Notes: generated by a model not told the origin, from the letters alone. Shown: positions 22,104-33,610, counted from the first letter of the stretch. The stretch: 64,000 nucleotides of DNA from Neofusicoccum parvum (GCA_020912385.1 CP087211.1:310001-374000), one strand, 5' to 3'. A program made the numbers and translations.

Positions 22104-24158
22104 ATGGTTTCGCATCCGCTCCTCCTGCCGACTTTGCTCTTCCTCCCTCTCGCTTCAACTGCACACGCGAGCATCGTGCAGAGAGACACTTTGCCGATTG
22201 TCGATCTTGGCTATGTCAGTGAAACACGACGCCGCTTGTATTTGGCTAAAACCCGTCACAGGAAAGGCATCAAGCCATCTCCTTCAATGTTTGCAAGCCC
22301 TTCAAATAAGAGCAAGGAAATGTTTTTGACGCGTGTAACTCCAGGACTCGGCAGGCTGGTATAACTTTAGCAACATCCGATACGCACAGCCGCCGACCGG
22401 CGATCTCCGCTTCAGAGCTTCGTTACCACCAGAAGGTAGCAGTTCTGAGATCAGCAATGGATCCGTGGGCAGGACTTGCCCGCAGGCTTCTGGCGGCTGG
22501 ACGCAAATTGCGAAATTGTTTGCGCTGAGCCAGACGCTAGGAACTGCCTTCAACTACACCGCGGCGCTCTCCTCTCTTCCAGGGGCAGCCGTTCCTGGAT
22601 CCGCAGAATACGATGCTCGCACGACTGAGGATTGCTTGTTTCTGGACGTCTACACTCCTTCCGGAGTCTTTGATGCCGATATTACTGGTCTTCCGGTGCT
22701 TGTGTGGGCAAGTAGACCTGATTTACCATCTCTTTGCACCTTGAATAACGTCTCTGTAGCTGCATGGAGGCGGGTATACCTCTGGAGAGAAGAACGGTGA
22801 CGGCCAGTTCGACCCGTCCGGGCTGATGAGTGCCAGCAACAACAGCATGATCTTCGTCGCCATCAACTACCGGCTCGGCGCCTTTGGATGGCTGGCCGGC
22901 ACCTCGCTCGAGGCCGACGGCACCGCCAACGCCGGGCTCTACGACCAAGCCCTCGCCTTCCGCTGGGTGCGCGACCACATCCACCTCTTCGGCGGCGACG
23001 CCTCGCGCATCACCGCCATCGGCAAGTCCTCCGGCGCCGGCTCGCTAATGCACCAGATAACATCCTTCGGCGGCGACACCAGCACCGCCGACCATATCCC
23101 CGCCTTCCAGCACGCCATCATCACCTCGCCCGCCTTCCTCCCGCAAGCCAACGCCTCCCGCTCCGACCAAACCCTCCAGCAATTCCTCGCCCTCCTCAAC
23201 GTCACCACGCTCGCCGCCGCCCGCACCCTCCCCACCGAAGCCCTGATCCGCGCCAACGCCCTCCAAATCTACGCCTCGACCTACGGCTCCAACAGCTTCG
23301 GCCCCGCCGTCGACACCGCCATCGCGCCAGCACTGCCAGGCCAACTACTCCTCGAGGGCCGCTTCCACCGCAACCTGACGCTGGCGGTCAGCCACAACGC
23401 GAACGAAGCGCTGACCTTCACGGACCCGCGCATCAACTCGACGACCAGCTACGCCGCCTTCCTGCACGCCGCCTTCCCCGACATCCCCGCCGCCGCCGCC
23501 GCCCACGTCGAGGACGCGCTGTACCCGCCCGTCTTCGACGGCAGCCGCGGCTACGCCACCGGCTTCCAGCGCGCCGTGCGCACGGTTGCGGATGCCGCGT
23601 TCGCCTGCAACGCGTTCTACCTGGCGTCTGCGTTCGCGAACGCGTCGTATGCTTGTGAGAGCCCCTCGTTGACGTGTTTGGTCGAGGGCCCGATGTGCTG
23701 ACTGCTGCGCAGGGGAGTTCGCCGTCCCGCCTGGTATACATGGCCAAGACACGTCGTATATTTTTCCGGCGGCGACGGGCGGGAGCGGCGCTCTGCTGGG
23801 GTTGAACCGGACGGTGGCGGTGGCGTTGCGGGAGTATATTGCGAGCTTTGCGGTGGGAGGCGTGCCGGTGGCGGCGGGTGGGGTGGAGATTCCCGTGTAT
23901 GGGGCGGGGAATTGCATTGTAAATTTGACGGATGCGGGGATTGGGGTGGTGAGGGATGATACGGCGAATGAGAGGTGTGTCTGGTGGCAGAAGGGGGAGT
24001 ACGTCGGGACGGTGGTTGGTGGTGGGCCGAACGTGAGTTCCTCGAATGGCACAAGCGGCGGCTCTGGGTCCGACCATGCCAGCGGGTCCGAGAAGACCCG
24101 ACCGTGGCAGGTAGCGATTGCGATCTTGGTGGTCATTCCCCTGGGATTGATTTGGTAG
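22104..24158 (+). CDS. Secreted/anchored type-B carboxylesterase (lipase/esterase)
   Basis: Alpha/beta-hydrolase of 604 aa that hydrolyses carboxylic esters outside the cell. Inferred exons are 22104-22214, 22345-22707, 22760-23654 and 23713-24158. The intron at 22708-22759 begins with GC (GG|GCAAGT..TAG) and is required to make VLVW-LHGGGYTSG, the oxyanion-hole motif. A signal peptide covers about residues 1-20. YNFSNIRYAQPPTGDLRF and EDCLFLDVYTP are family signatures. The nucleophile is about S248 in GKSSGAG (Lys before Ser where Glu is usual). The acidic residue is likely in HNANEALTF and the His in PPGIHGQD. A Ser/Gly-rich tail and a terminal hydrophobic segment (VAIAILVVIPLGLIW) suggest a membrane or GPI anchor. 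The 130-nt first intron is long for this genome and might hide a tiny exon. Confidence 0.87.
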
Positions 24159-24706
24159 AGCAGCGGACTCGAGATGGACAGGTGTTGGCTCGTTCTTTCA
24201 CCGGTATGAAAGCTTCTGTTCTCCGTACCCGCTATAAGCTGGCTTACTGTTCTTCTCCCCTAAGCAGAGCTATCACTATCAATACATGTCTTGTTGTCCA
24301 TTTTCTTCTTCATGGTGCCTCGACGACTTCGGCAGGCGCAGCGGCACATTGACGCTGAACCACCGAGCCAAAGCACCTTGATGTGAACAAATCTGTTGAA
24401 ACACAGTTTCTTGTGGAGTGTCAGGCACCGCCTTTCACCAGAGTCCGCATTTAGCCAGCTCTCTCGATTCTGTAGCCGACCCATTTGTCTTGGGCGACCT
24501 CCTTCTTAACGCTGTCGATCATCCTGTCGCGCCTTCTATTTTCTCCAATAGCCACTGCCACGCATCAGCTCGGGTAGGAGCAGCGTGTCTCTCGTACGCT
24601 TAAACAAAGCCTGCTGCTGACTAGACTCGTGACCGACATCAAAACTTTATCACATCGACCAGCAACGTTATCATTACATCTTATTCAGCCGACACAAACG
24701 CCAAAG
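24159..24706. other. Intergenic
   Basis: A 548-bp gap after the esterase. It should carry the esterase 3' end and the promoter of the next gene. I see nothing else in it. Confidence 0.5.
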
Positions 24707-26095
24707 ATGCTGCAAGAACACCTTTCACAGATATCTAACTCGCACAACGCGCACAACCTTTGCCCCAATATGCCGTCCTGGGATGTCCTGCGGCCTGCGA
24801 ACTGGCCCAGCTCAGGAATACATCCAGGGGACCCGTGTCACATAAACGTCGATGCAGCGGGAATGCTACACACGCTCTACGATCCTTTCGCGCCGGTTGC
24901 AGGCTGCGTGTACTGCATAGAAAATCCTCCTCCACCAGACTCGCCTTGCACTGCGTGCGGCGGGTGCGTGCTATGCGTTGAACCACCGCATCCGTCCTTG
25001 GTTGCCATTGCCAGATTTGTCTCGCCTCCACGACCGCTTCCAACCCAACTTTGGTCCGAGGGTTGGGCATTGCCGCACAATGGCTGCCGTCCGACTTTGG
25101 TACCCCCTCTGATCCGACCACCAACCAGTACCGGCTGTTCTTGGGTAGCATCGTTCGCCAGCCGCTTCCGGCGATATTTCATGCGCCGTGGCCATGCTTC
25201 CGTCCTTGCCTTATTCTATGGGAAGCGACGCATACCTCCCTCGAGCTGCGGATGTTCATTCTGCACGGGCGGGGGCCCTGTCGATCGATTACCGCGAGAT
25301 CCAGTTCTTGTATCACTTCGGTCTGCCGGAAATTGCAGTCCTCAATTCGAGAGCTTTGCGTTTGCCTACCTATCGTACTTCAAGCCAGGTACGCGACAGG
25401 GTCTCTTCATGCTGCAGAGAGCTCAAGCGATCGTTGCGTGCGAGTCCTTTCATCTCTCCGCTCGGGAGTTATTCTGGCGCTTTATCTGGCGTTTTGAGAA
25501 CGAACCCATGTCGCAAAGATTCGCACCCATGGAGTCAGCGAGTTTGGCAACCCGAACCCCTGCTAACAAACCCCCATCTGGAATGCCCATCGTGAACGGC
25601 AAACACACGCCATCCGAGAACTGGCCCAAGTTTGCACATCTCCGACCACAACTACCTGAACTGTACAGCACGCCTCAGGCTCTCAGGTATAGAGCCTTTG
25701 ACTTCGGTTGGAGCTATGAGTACGAGCCGGCGCCAGCCTTGCCCGCCTGGATCACTGCCGAACAGTCGTGGTGGGAGTTTCGCTGGTCCAGCTCTCTCCA
25801 AGATGTGGAGGAAGCCATCAGATACGTCATCACCCACGGGCGTGAAATCGAACTGGTGGTCGGCTTGATCGCTCGTGTGAGTTCATCGTGCGGACACAGG
25901 ACGCTGAATTGGATATATCCGAAGGATTGGCCAAGTCGAACCGACTTCTCGTGGCCCCTTACCGCAGTCGCCTGGATGCAAATGCATTCCAAAGATGCTT
26001 ACCGACGTGCGGTATCTCTTGGAGAGGATGTTGCATGTGCTGTCGCTCACCACCGTGGCCTTCAAATCAGCACCCCTCCTGTCTTTTCTGAGTAG
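24707..26095 (+). CDS. Hypothetical Cys-rich protein, unrecognised
   Basis: Uninterrupted frame of 462 codons from the first ATG (24707); the frame stays open further upstream without an ATG. I recognise no family. Visible features are a Pro-rich segment with paired cysteines, CVYCIENPPPPDSPCTACGG followed by CVLC (C-x2-C-x10-C-x2-C-x2-C-x2-C), which could bind a metal. A second CGCSFC group lies downstream. An aromatic-rich C-terminal half (WRFIWRF, WITAEQSWWEFRWSS) ends in helical character. There is no signal peptide or clear membrane segment. The length of the frame and the ordered aromatic pattern favour a real gene, but unrecognised introns are possible. Confidence 0.5.
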   Translation: MLQEHLSQISNSHNAHNLCPNMPSWDVLRPANWPSSGIHPGDPCHINVDAAGMLHTLYDPFAPVAGCVYCIENPPPPDSPCTACGGCVLCVEPPHPSLVAIARFVSPPRPLPTQLWSEGWALPHNGCRPTLVPPLIRPPTSTGCSWVASFASRFRRYFMRRGHASVLALFYGKRRIPPSSCGCSFCTGGGPVDRLPRDPVLVSLRSAGNCSPQFESFAFAYLSYFKPGTRQGLFMLQRAQAIVACESFHLSARELFWRFIWRFENEPMSQRFAPMESASLATRTPANKPPSGMPIVNGKHTPSENWPKFAHLRPQLPELYSTPQALRYRAFDFGWSYEYEPAPALPAWITAEQSWWEFRWSSSLQDVEEAIRYVITHGREIELVVGLIARVSSSCGHRTLNWIYPKDWPSRTDFSWPLTAVAWMQMHSKDAYRRAVSLGEDVACAVAHHRGLQISTPPVFSE

Positions 26096-26377
26096 AAGAA
26101 GCGGAAGAACTGTTCCTGTGGCAGCGCTGCTGTTGGAAAGGAGGTAACAGAGATGATGGGAGAGGTTGAGATGTTCTGCGAGGAACGTGACCGGATTTTA
26201 CAATCAGACACTAGTCCTATTGGTTAGACAGTATGGTAAAGCAGTTAAACATGACTCCAGAGATTGATATGAGAAAGACAGTGATCAAATTAGCAAGAGG
26301 TAAAACTCGGCCCCACTTAGACCGGCGCTGAACCCCATCGAGATTACGGAAACTATAAGCCACTACTGTCTAAAGTT

Positions 26378-29077
26378 TCATCTAATCTCAAAAATCTGGG
26401 GCTTGATATCGTCCGTATGCTGCAGCTTGATAGCCTCACCACCCATCATGCCATGCACGTAGCATTCTCCGATTAATTTCCAGTAGCACTCCTTAGTCTT
26501 TTTCCTCTGAGTTGACCACTGAATGAGATGTTCGACGCCTTCTGAAGTTATATCTTGCAGCAAGACAATTGAGGAGTTCACCTTACGTTGTGTGGCGTGC
26601 AGTCGCTGGGACGTCCAAGACACGGTTCTTTCCAAAATTTCGCCCAGACACTGCAAAGTTCGCCAAAGTCCCAATAGGCAAATGAAATGTGTAACAATCT
26701 GATAGTCTGCAATAAGGGAAGGGAACCACGTTGGAATGCCTTGTCGGTGTGCAGCGGCTCCTGCTGTCTGCTGTTGAGTCTGCATTTGACTTGCATAATA
26801 TCGCATCGAAGGCAAGCCGACAGTATGCCTTGCGATGAGTAGCAGGACCCAGGAGTAGCCGCGAAAGTAACTGTATGCAGTATAGAGCAGGAAGGCGAAT
26901 GAGATGATCTCTTCCTGACGCCTTCGTCTGGTCAAAAGCGTGGGGGCTTGAACTTGAGCCTCTCGTGACTTCTTCGACGCTGTCTCCTGCTCTGTTGCAG
27001 CCTTTCGTCGATGATTCCCTTCTTCTTGCCTTCTCCGTTTCGAGACGCGATCTCTCAGTCTTTGTAAAAAAGCCTTTTTCAACTCAGTAATTGCCTCCGC
27101 ATCCTCAGAAGCCTCTCTGGTGATATCTTCGGGTTCTTTTTCAACTGGTTCGAGGACCACTGGTACGCTGCAGCCGTATAGAATGCAAATTACGGCTTTG
27201 TCGGTCACGTGTACTGGTGCCAACCCAAGACGGCCTTTCTCAGTCTTGATGAGGTGCCTGTTCCAAATCACCGCCTGGACTCTGCGTAAAAATTGTGCAA
27301 TGATTGTAGACAGGCAATTTTCAATGAGATATCCGGAGTCGAGGATATCTTGCTCCCCCATTTGTACCATGACTTCCTTGCAGGCTCTAGGGTAGTAGGT
27401 TGGTGGATTTGTGCCTTTTGGTCCTCTATCGGCTACCAGGGTTCTCCAAAACTCCTCGGGGGTTTCCTGTTTGTTGAAGTTCCATTCGACGGCGTCTGTC
27501 CAATCCCGCGGGATATTTCCGAGTCTTGAAATCTCAAAAACATGATCGATCTTTTCGAGAACAAAGCCTTTAACGAACATGCTACAGTAATCCTTTCTCC
27601 TTTTGAATTTCAAGGTGCGTTTGTCGACTTTTGTCGTACCAGCGGCGCTATAGATTCGATCCTGCGGCTCCGGCATACCAACCAGTGGGTCAGCGTTCCG
27701 CCTGACCATTCTCCCGCCCAGGTCGCTACGCACATGACTTTGCATGTCAAAGGTTGCTCTCCGAAGTGATGGCATCCAAGACGGCAGACCAGGCTCCCTC
27801 CTTCCACTGTCAGGATTGTCCAGTGAAGGAGCTATCACAGGAGCAGTACTAGCACCTTTGATTTCTGGTGCCCAGGGCCGACAAATAATGTCTAGAGCTC
27901 TGACTGGATGAGCCTTTTGGATAGAGAACCGAACAAACTTCTCGTAAACATCTCTGATTGGTAACCGGTAGTCGACCTGGTAAAGCTCCATTGCGAAAGA
28001 CTTGTTGAAAGATCTCTTAATTGCCCCCCTAGCTCGATTTTCCCGCTTCTGCTTCTCCGTCTGGCCATCATGGACAGTGAACTCCTCTGTTGCATGGCTG
28101 TGCAGTGTCGTATCCTTGGCTATTGCAAGAAGAGCGTAGATGGTGTCACGGGGTTCAGATGCTTTGAACACTGTAAGGTGTGAGACAAGATACTCGAGGC
28201 TTGAAAGCGGCTCCTTTCTTGACTTTTTGTTGTCTGAATCGGCCGTAGACTTTGCATCGACTCTGTTGCGGAAGAGATTGCTTGTCGCATCAACTAGGAG
28301 GGCTGCTCCAAGATAGCCGACGTCGCCGAAGAAACCTGGAATGTGATTATACATACGCTCCCGCTTCATGGCGTCAGAAAGCTGGTGCGTTGTAGATTCA
28401 ACTCGGACAAAGAGAGAGACCGCATCCGCAAAGTCCGGCCATGATATTTTCTTTTTCCCACAGTAGATTTCGGCTTTTGCGGACAGAGCAATCTCTTGTA
28501 CCACCCAGCGCCGAGAGAACCAATCTCTCCTCATCAAATTCAACAGGGCCTCCCATAACTTGATGTTCATCCGGCTCTCGCAAAGCTGGTCGAAGTCCCA
28601 CAGTTTCAAGACACTCGATGATATGAACTCTATCGCATCATCACTTGTTTTGTCTTCCCTCCCAAGCCAGATGCATGTGTTCTCTGACTTCCCATAGATC
28701 TTGTCCATTTGAGGCACTTGCTCGTTCCGTTCCTCGGTGTCATTTTGATTGATGCAGACTGCGTCGACCCACAGGAAACGATCCTCGTTGGTCTTCCGTA
28801 GGGCTCTGAGGGCGTCATATAGATTCCTGAAGATCTCGATGCTGAAAATCCTGCCTCCTTTTCGCACTTGTAAAATCTCAGAATCTCCTGGTTTTGGCTT
28901 TTTCCCCCAACACCAGGATAGCGCCTCGAACGTTGGGGGATTATCAAATTCGAAAACGTCGAGTTCGCAAGTAAGGGTCTTCACCTCGCGAGAGTCTGCA
29001 CAAAGCCGCAATATTCACAGTTGGCTCTTGCTAGGTAGTGGGGTGTAAACATATGAGTCGAGATTTTCTGGTTGCAT
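26378..29077 (-). CDS. HET-domain protein with in-frame stop near the N-terminus
   Basis: Heterokaryon-incompatibility-type protein of about 900 codons. ATG 29077 begins an N-terminus (YVYTPLPSKSQL) of typical HET form, but codon 21 is TGA (29015-29017). The same frame then runs open to 26378. The HET domain is clear: FEALSWCWG, FLWVDAVCINQND..ERNEQV, IWLGRE, WFSRRWVVQEIALS and RDTIYALLAIA. Near the C-terminus ICILYGCSVPVVLEP and YWKLIGECYVHGMMGGEA match the conserved ending of this family. They are separated by an unusual insertion of about 220 residues (see findings). HET proteins trigger cell death after fusion of unlike strains. The gene is either a recent pseudogene, carries a sequencing error, or is translated from a downstream Met that would lose part of the domain. 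Confidence 0.85.
29015..29017 (-). other. In-frame TGA interrupting the HET gene
   Basis: On the minus strand the codons read ..AGC CAA CTG TGA ATA TTG CGG CTT.., with the HET frame open on both sides. A 55-nt GT..AG alternative across this site (GTTTAC..TGCAG) gives the wrong phase, so splicing does not obviously remove it. Confidence 0.75.
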
Positions 29078-30717
29078 TTTCCGGGCACGAGGAAGAGATT
29101 GGCGAGCAGGTTGACATGACCACAATTTGCGACGTACTACACGACTTTAAGTTGCATATGGGCGTTGTCACGTGTGCTGGCTTCCGACAGCTGAAAAGTG
29201 AGGTCTTGGCTTGCAGAAACACGGATGCAACGCCCCTTCCGGCATTGGCGTTTTCACCCATGGTTCGGACCGTCACATTCTGCTCACATCTCAATTGAGC
29301 CATGTTCCGCTAAAGTGGCAATGCAGCCTCGACGTCGTCCCACGTAGCTTATCCGGAGTCTTGCAGCTCCCTGGGAAAAGAAAGCTTCTCGTCGCAGCTC
29401 TACCCATGCAGCAGTATGTCAATTATGATAGTCGTATCATGGAATACTATTCAAAAAATGGTTATCTCAAAAACACACTCGACCTGGCTGAGATAAAATG
29501 TATTAAAATTACGGTTCTCATTTACACAATGACTGTCCCCAGTTGTGGTTTGACAGCATACCATCTTTTGTTAGAGTTGAAATAACGGTAGTACTAGGAA
29601 CCTGTCTGGAAACAGTATTCCATGCACTGAAAACCCATTATGATCCCTGTTCACACTATTGCGCCATTCATATCTTATACGGTTTATTGGCAAATGTAGA
29701 CCTTGGTGCGCCTCATTTTGCTGTCCGATGACGTACCAGGTAGACGCCCGTATCAATAAATGGCAATAATTCTCGTATTGGCTCGCGTGTCGGTGAGATA
29801 ACTTTGTTGGATGGCTGCAGGCATGGCTAAGTTGGGATGTAAAGGCTGAAGGTAAGGATCTAATGGTCGAGCAAAGCATATTGCTGGGACCGCAATATGA
29901 GCAATCTGGTGAGATTTTGTCCTGCGTTTCTTTCAATTCCTTTCTAATATTTACTGCTATTAATATCATTGAGAACGTTGAAATAATCGTTGAGAAGCAA
30001 CTTAAGTATTGCATCCTTTATGGAGAGTCGCTTAGCCGCACCAAAACGAGACAGTGAGGCGGTCATAGCTTCCAGCCGATGTTCATCAACTCGTGTAGCA
30101 CAATGACGTACACTAAGACTGTGGCTAGCTGAGATCGGGTAGCACAGGTGATTGATGCAGATGCACGCGCTACGACCTTCTCATGTACGTCGGCATTGCG
30201 ACCTGCGGCGCTTGAGCGGAGGCTACGAGTGCTCAGAAATGCTGCGCTGTTCTCTGTAAACGGTTGTATGCAGGAAGTATCTGCACTTACCACTGATCAG
30301 ACAAACTTAAGTGGGACAAGTTCTACCGGTTCGCTGCCGAGAGGTTAATATGCGAGCTCCGTCCAGTCTCTAACTATGAAGTCTGATTGGAGGCTGCCGA
30401 TTTCAAAGGCTATCAAAAAGTGTTGCACTGCTTTGGTGCCGTCAGCATCTTTAAGTCCACTGATACGGTCTTCCCGCCCACACAATTCCCCAGAGACGGA
30501 TCTATGAGTAAGGTGCAGTGCATCTATGAAGATTCATTGTTCTTAGGGGTGTATGATCGCAATTTGAGAAAGCTGCAGGAAACTGCCCATTCGCCATGCC
30601 AATGCTTCGATTCCGGGAAAGAAAGAATTGTCTACTTATATACATGAAGATGAAGCAAGACCGCCAAATCCTCCCCTTAACTTCCTCAGGATTATGGAAT
30701 GGATATTTGCTGAGTCC
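29078..30717. other. Long intergenic stretch, no gene recognised
   Basis: A 1.6-kb, moderately AT-rich gap between the HET gene's 5' side and the 3' end of the FAD oxidase. Several 60-150-codon open frames lie on both strands without domains, splice structure or family resemblance. It may be decayed mobile DNA, but no terminal repeats are visible. Confidence 0.4.
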
Positions 30718-30840
30718 TTAGGTTGACTTACACAGCTTTCCAGTGTCCAAATCATACTCCCAATCCTCAGTGTCCACCCCATTCAGCACGAACAAGCTCT
30801 CCGTCGGATCATACTTCCTCTTAATCTCCACCAGCCTATT
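30718..30840 (-). pseudogene. Detached C-terminal BBE motif downstream of the premature stop
   Basis: Forty codons plus TAA in the same frame as the FAD oxidase, directly after its TAG. RLVEIKRKYDP and the following GVDTEDW are the usual end of BBE-like oxidases, showing that the stop is recent in evolutionary terms or an error. Confidence 0.75.
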
Positions 30841-32563
30841 CTAATACTCGCCATAGAAGTCATGCTTCCACTCCGAATTATACGGATTCGCCTCATTCAT
30901 ATACGCCCCCATGTCCGGCGCCCACTCCCTAAAATTCCGCTCCTTGACCTCCTCCATCCACACCGCCGCCTCGCGCAACGCCTCCCTCGGACTCACCCCA
31001 TCATCCAACCCCGCCCCCGTCGCGATAAAATGCAGATACGCATCCCGCCACACCGGATTCACCGCGCCCCAGCTCCCCTCCTCCACGCCCGCGACCCCGG
31101 GCCCGCCCTGCAGCCCAACCGTCACGAACGTCCCCGCCGTCTGGTTCCGCGCCGCCAGACTCCCCCGCAGAAACGCCGTCAGCTTCTCCCGCGGCAGGCC
31201 GCCCAGGTGCCGCCGGCCCAGCAGGCGGCTGCTGGCCACGGCGCCCGAGCCCGCGGCGTCGCTGCCAGAAATCGCAGCGAAGAACGTCGCGTAGTCGGTC
31301 TGGTTGCCGGGCGCCCAGCTCACGGCGACGGAGCCATTCGCGGCCGCGCGCACGGCGGCGGCGACGGGGGCGACCAGCGCGGTCAGCGCCGCGCTCGTCA
31401 TGTTCAGGCCCCACAGCACCTGGGTCGCGACGACGCCGGCGGTGGGCGCGTCGAGGGCGGGCGAGAAGCGCGTGGCGGAGGCGCCGGTGGCGAGGGTGGC
31501 GGCGCCGGCGAGGCCGGCGTCCTGGAGGGAGGGGAGGAGGGCGAGGAGGGCGGCGGCGGCGGGCCAGGAGGCGTTGGGGGAGGCGGTGGAGGGGAGGAGG
31601 GAGAGCGTGCCCATGGTGACGCGCGGCGCGGGGTGCGTTTTGATGACGTATTCGGTCACGACGCCGTACTGGCCGCCGCCGCCGCCGCGGAGCGCCCAGA
31701 AGAGGTCGGGGTTGGTGGCGGCGTTGGCGGTGAGCGTGGTGCCGTTGGTGGTGATGATGGTGGCTTGGAGCACTTGGTGCGCGCCCAGGCCGTACGTGCG
31801 GGAGAGCGGGCCGTGGCCGCCGCCTTGGATGTAGCCGCCTGGCCCGACGGAGGGGTCTTGGCCGGTTGTGACGACGCGGTTGTGCTGGAGCGCGGTGGTG
31901 AGGATTGGGCCCCAGCCGTTGCCGCTGCCGAAGGAGATGACGTGGGGTTCGGTGGCGTTGGAGGGGAGGGTCCAGGTGTCGTGGTAAGTGATGTGGTTGA
32001 AGTTGCGCGTCCAGATGGAGAGGGAGTAGGCGCCACTAGAGCTGGTTGGGGGTTAGAGCGGCTATTGGAGCGTGGGATGTGAGAATTGAGGCTTACCGTC
32101 CGTTCAAGTCGTGACCAGTGCCCTTCACAGTAATGCGAATGTTGCGCTGTGACGCCCACTTCATTGCAGTTGCGACATGTTGCTCAGTCGTCGCGTTCAC
32201 GATGTATTCCGGCAGACCACCAAGCTCACAGCCTTTGCCTTCGACATAGCCGCTTGCTCCGGGCGGGAGACAGGAGTTGTTGGCGAAGAGCGGGTAGTCG
32301 ATCGATTCAGGCTGCGCAGCATGGAAGAGGCCATTGGTCCATTTCTCTTTGACGACACCGCAGGAGACGGACGAATTGAAGGGGTTGCCAGGCCAGCAGG
32401 AGGAAGCTACCGGGGCAGTCCTCAGAAGTCGACCATCGATTGAACTGTTGAGCGCAGCCCATTCGCTGTCCGAAGGCCAGGTGGAGTCGAGCGGCGTGGC
32501 TTTGCAGTTTTGCGCCGCAAGAACGCCATTCGCGAGAATAGGAAGCAAAAGAAGTCGAACCAT
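30841..32563 (-). CDS. Secreted FAD-linked oxidase, berberine-bridge-enzyme-like, truncated by TAG
   Basis: Flavin oxidase of the vanillyl-alcohol-oxidase/berberine-bridge superfamily. Exons are 32097-32563 and 30841-32041, intron GTAAGC..CAG of 55 nt, giving 555 aa as it stands. Signal peptide MVRLLLLPILANGVLAA. The FAD-binding PP-loop is present with the covalent-His candidate in VKGTGHDLNGR. The second loop reads GGYIQGGGHGPLS without Cys, so a single His-FAD bond is expected rather than two. PDLFWALRGGGGGQYGVVTEY is the classic BBE signature. The frame stops at TAG (30841-30843) after HDFYGEY, but the same frame continues as NRLVEIKRKYDP..LFVLNGVDTEDW to TAA at 30718. That is the conserved C-terminal BBE motif. 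The enzyme is therefore missing its last 40 or so residues or is a pseudogene. Such oxidases often act in secondary metabolism or sugar oxidation. Confidence 0.88.
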
Positions 32564-33610
32564 TGTTTGGGGATCCTGATCTCGTTTCCTGTTCTGTCTG
32601 GCTGCATCTTGTGTTATGTATGTACTCGAGATACGAAAACGAACACGCAGAACGGTGATTTACGTATCCTGTGAGATATTGGTCCGAGCATCGCCACCCC
32701 TGTTTACGTCAGTTCTCCCGCACTACGGGCCGGCTGAAGTGCGGTGGAGCTCAGTGAGAGCATTTAGAGACGATGAGCACTGTGTACCCCTGGGAGCTGG
32801 GCCCTTTTTGACCATAGCGGCCAAGGTAAACTGCCGGTTTCCGTTCATCTCGAACTGCGCCACCCACGATCGGAAGCGTAGAACTGCCGACTTTCCAGAA
32901 TTGCACTAGGAACACCCAGTGGAGAATTTCCGAGACGCCCTCCTTCAATTTGAAGCGCCCTCAACTCTCCCCCACCAACCACCTCTCCCACCCGCAATCA
33001 AACCCACTCCGCGCCGTTGAATCGCAGCGGCAATTCGTCGTCACCCTCAACCTCTCCTCTAAGTACGTATCGAGGAACGCACCGTACGTTTCCTTCTACG
33101 CCACTACCGCTGTCGCCTCTTCTCCCTCCCCGTTCACCAGCTCCTGGATCCCCCGGTCGCGAAGCTCAGTTCGCGAAGCCGCGGTGGATGTTGCCGTCGA
33201 CGCTCCATTTTCAGACAAGCTGGTTGGGGTAGGGCTGGCCGGCAAGGACGGTGGGTGGGTTGCTGTGCTGTGCTTACATGGTTGGGGGTGGTGGTCGTGG
33301 GGACAAGGATAATTTGCTTTGTCGATGACGAGGGGCGGTTTTGGTTGTCGTTCGTGGCGGCAAGGTTCGTGTGAGGGACGTTCGAATGATGGAGTTGCTA
33401 TGCGGGATAGTCGGGAATGTCTTGTTTGAGGTTGGGAGTGGATTTCCTTTCGGAGGTGAAGGGAAGGTGAGTTGTGGGTGCTACGGGTTTGATGTGCATT
33501 GTGTTATGATATCGTCACTCTGCCTACGCAGATATCACCCTCCGTCTCGGCTTCTTGGTAAGCCAGATATTCTCAACATTAACGCACATTCTCATACAGC
33601 AGTATCCACT
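32564..33610. other. Intergenic
   Basis: A 1.05-kb region: promoter of the FAD oxidase on the left and the 3' side of the sugar transporter on the right. A minus-strand stretch around 33180-33240 reads YPNQLV-stop-KWSVDGNIHRGFAN-stop and might be a relic. The support is too thin to call it a gene. Confidence 0.4.

Noticed and set aside
30862..32082. 406-codon frame antisense to the FAD oxidase
   Set aside because: Long Gly/Glu and Arg/Pro runs only; no family motif.
33180..33240. Minus-strand peptide-like YPNQLV..KWSVDGNIHRGFAN with stops
   Set aside because: Too short and twice interrupted; no splice signals join it to anything.
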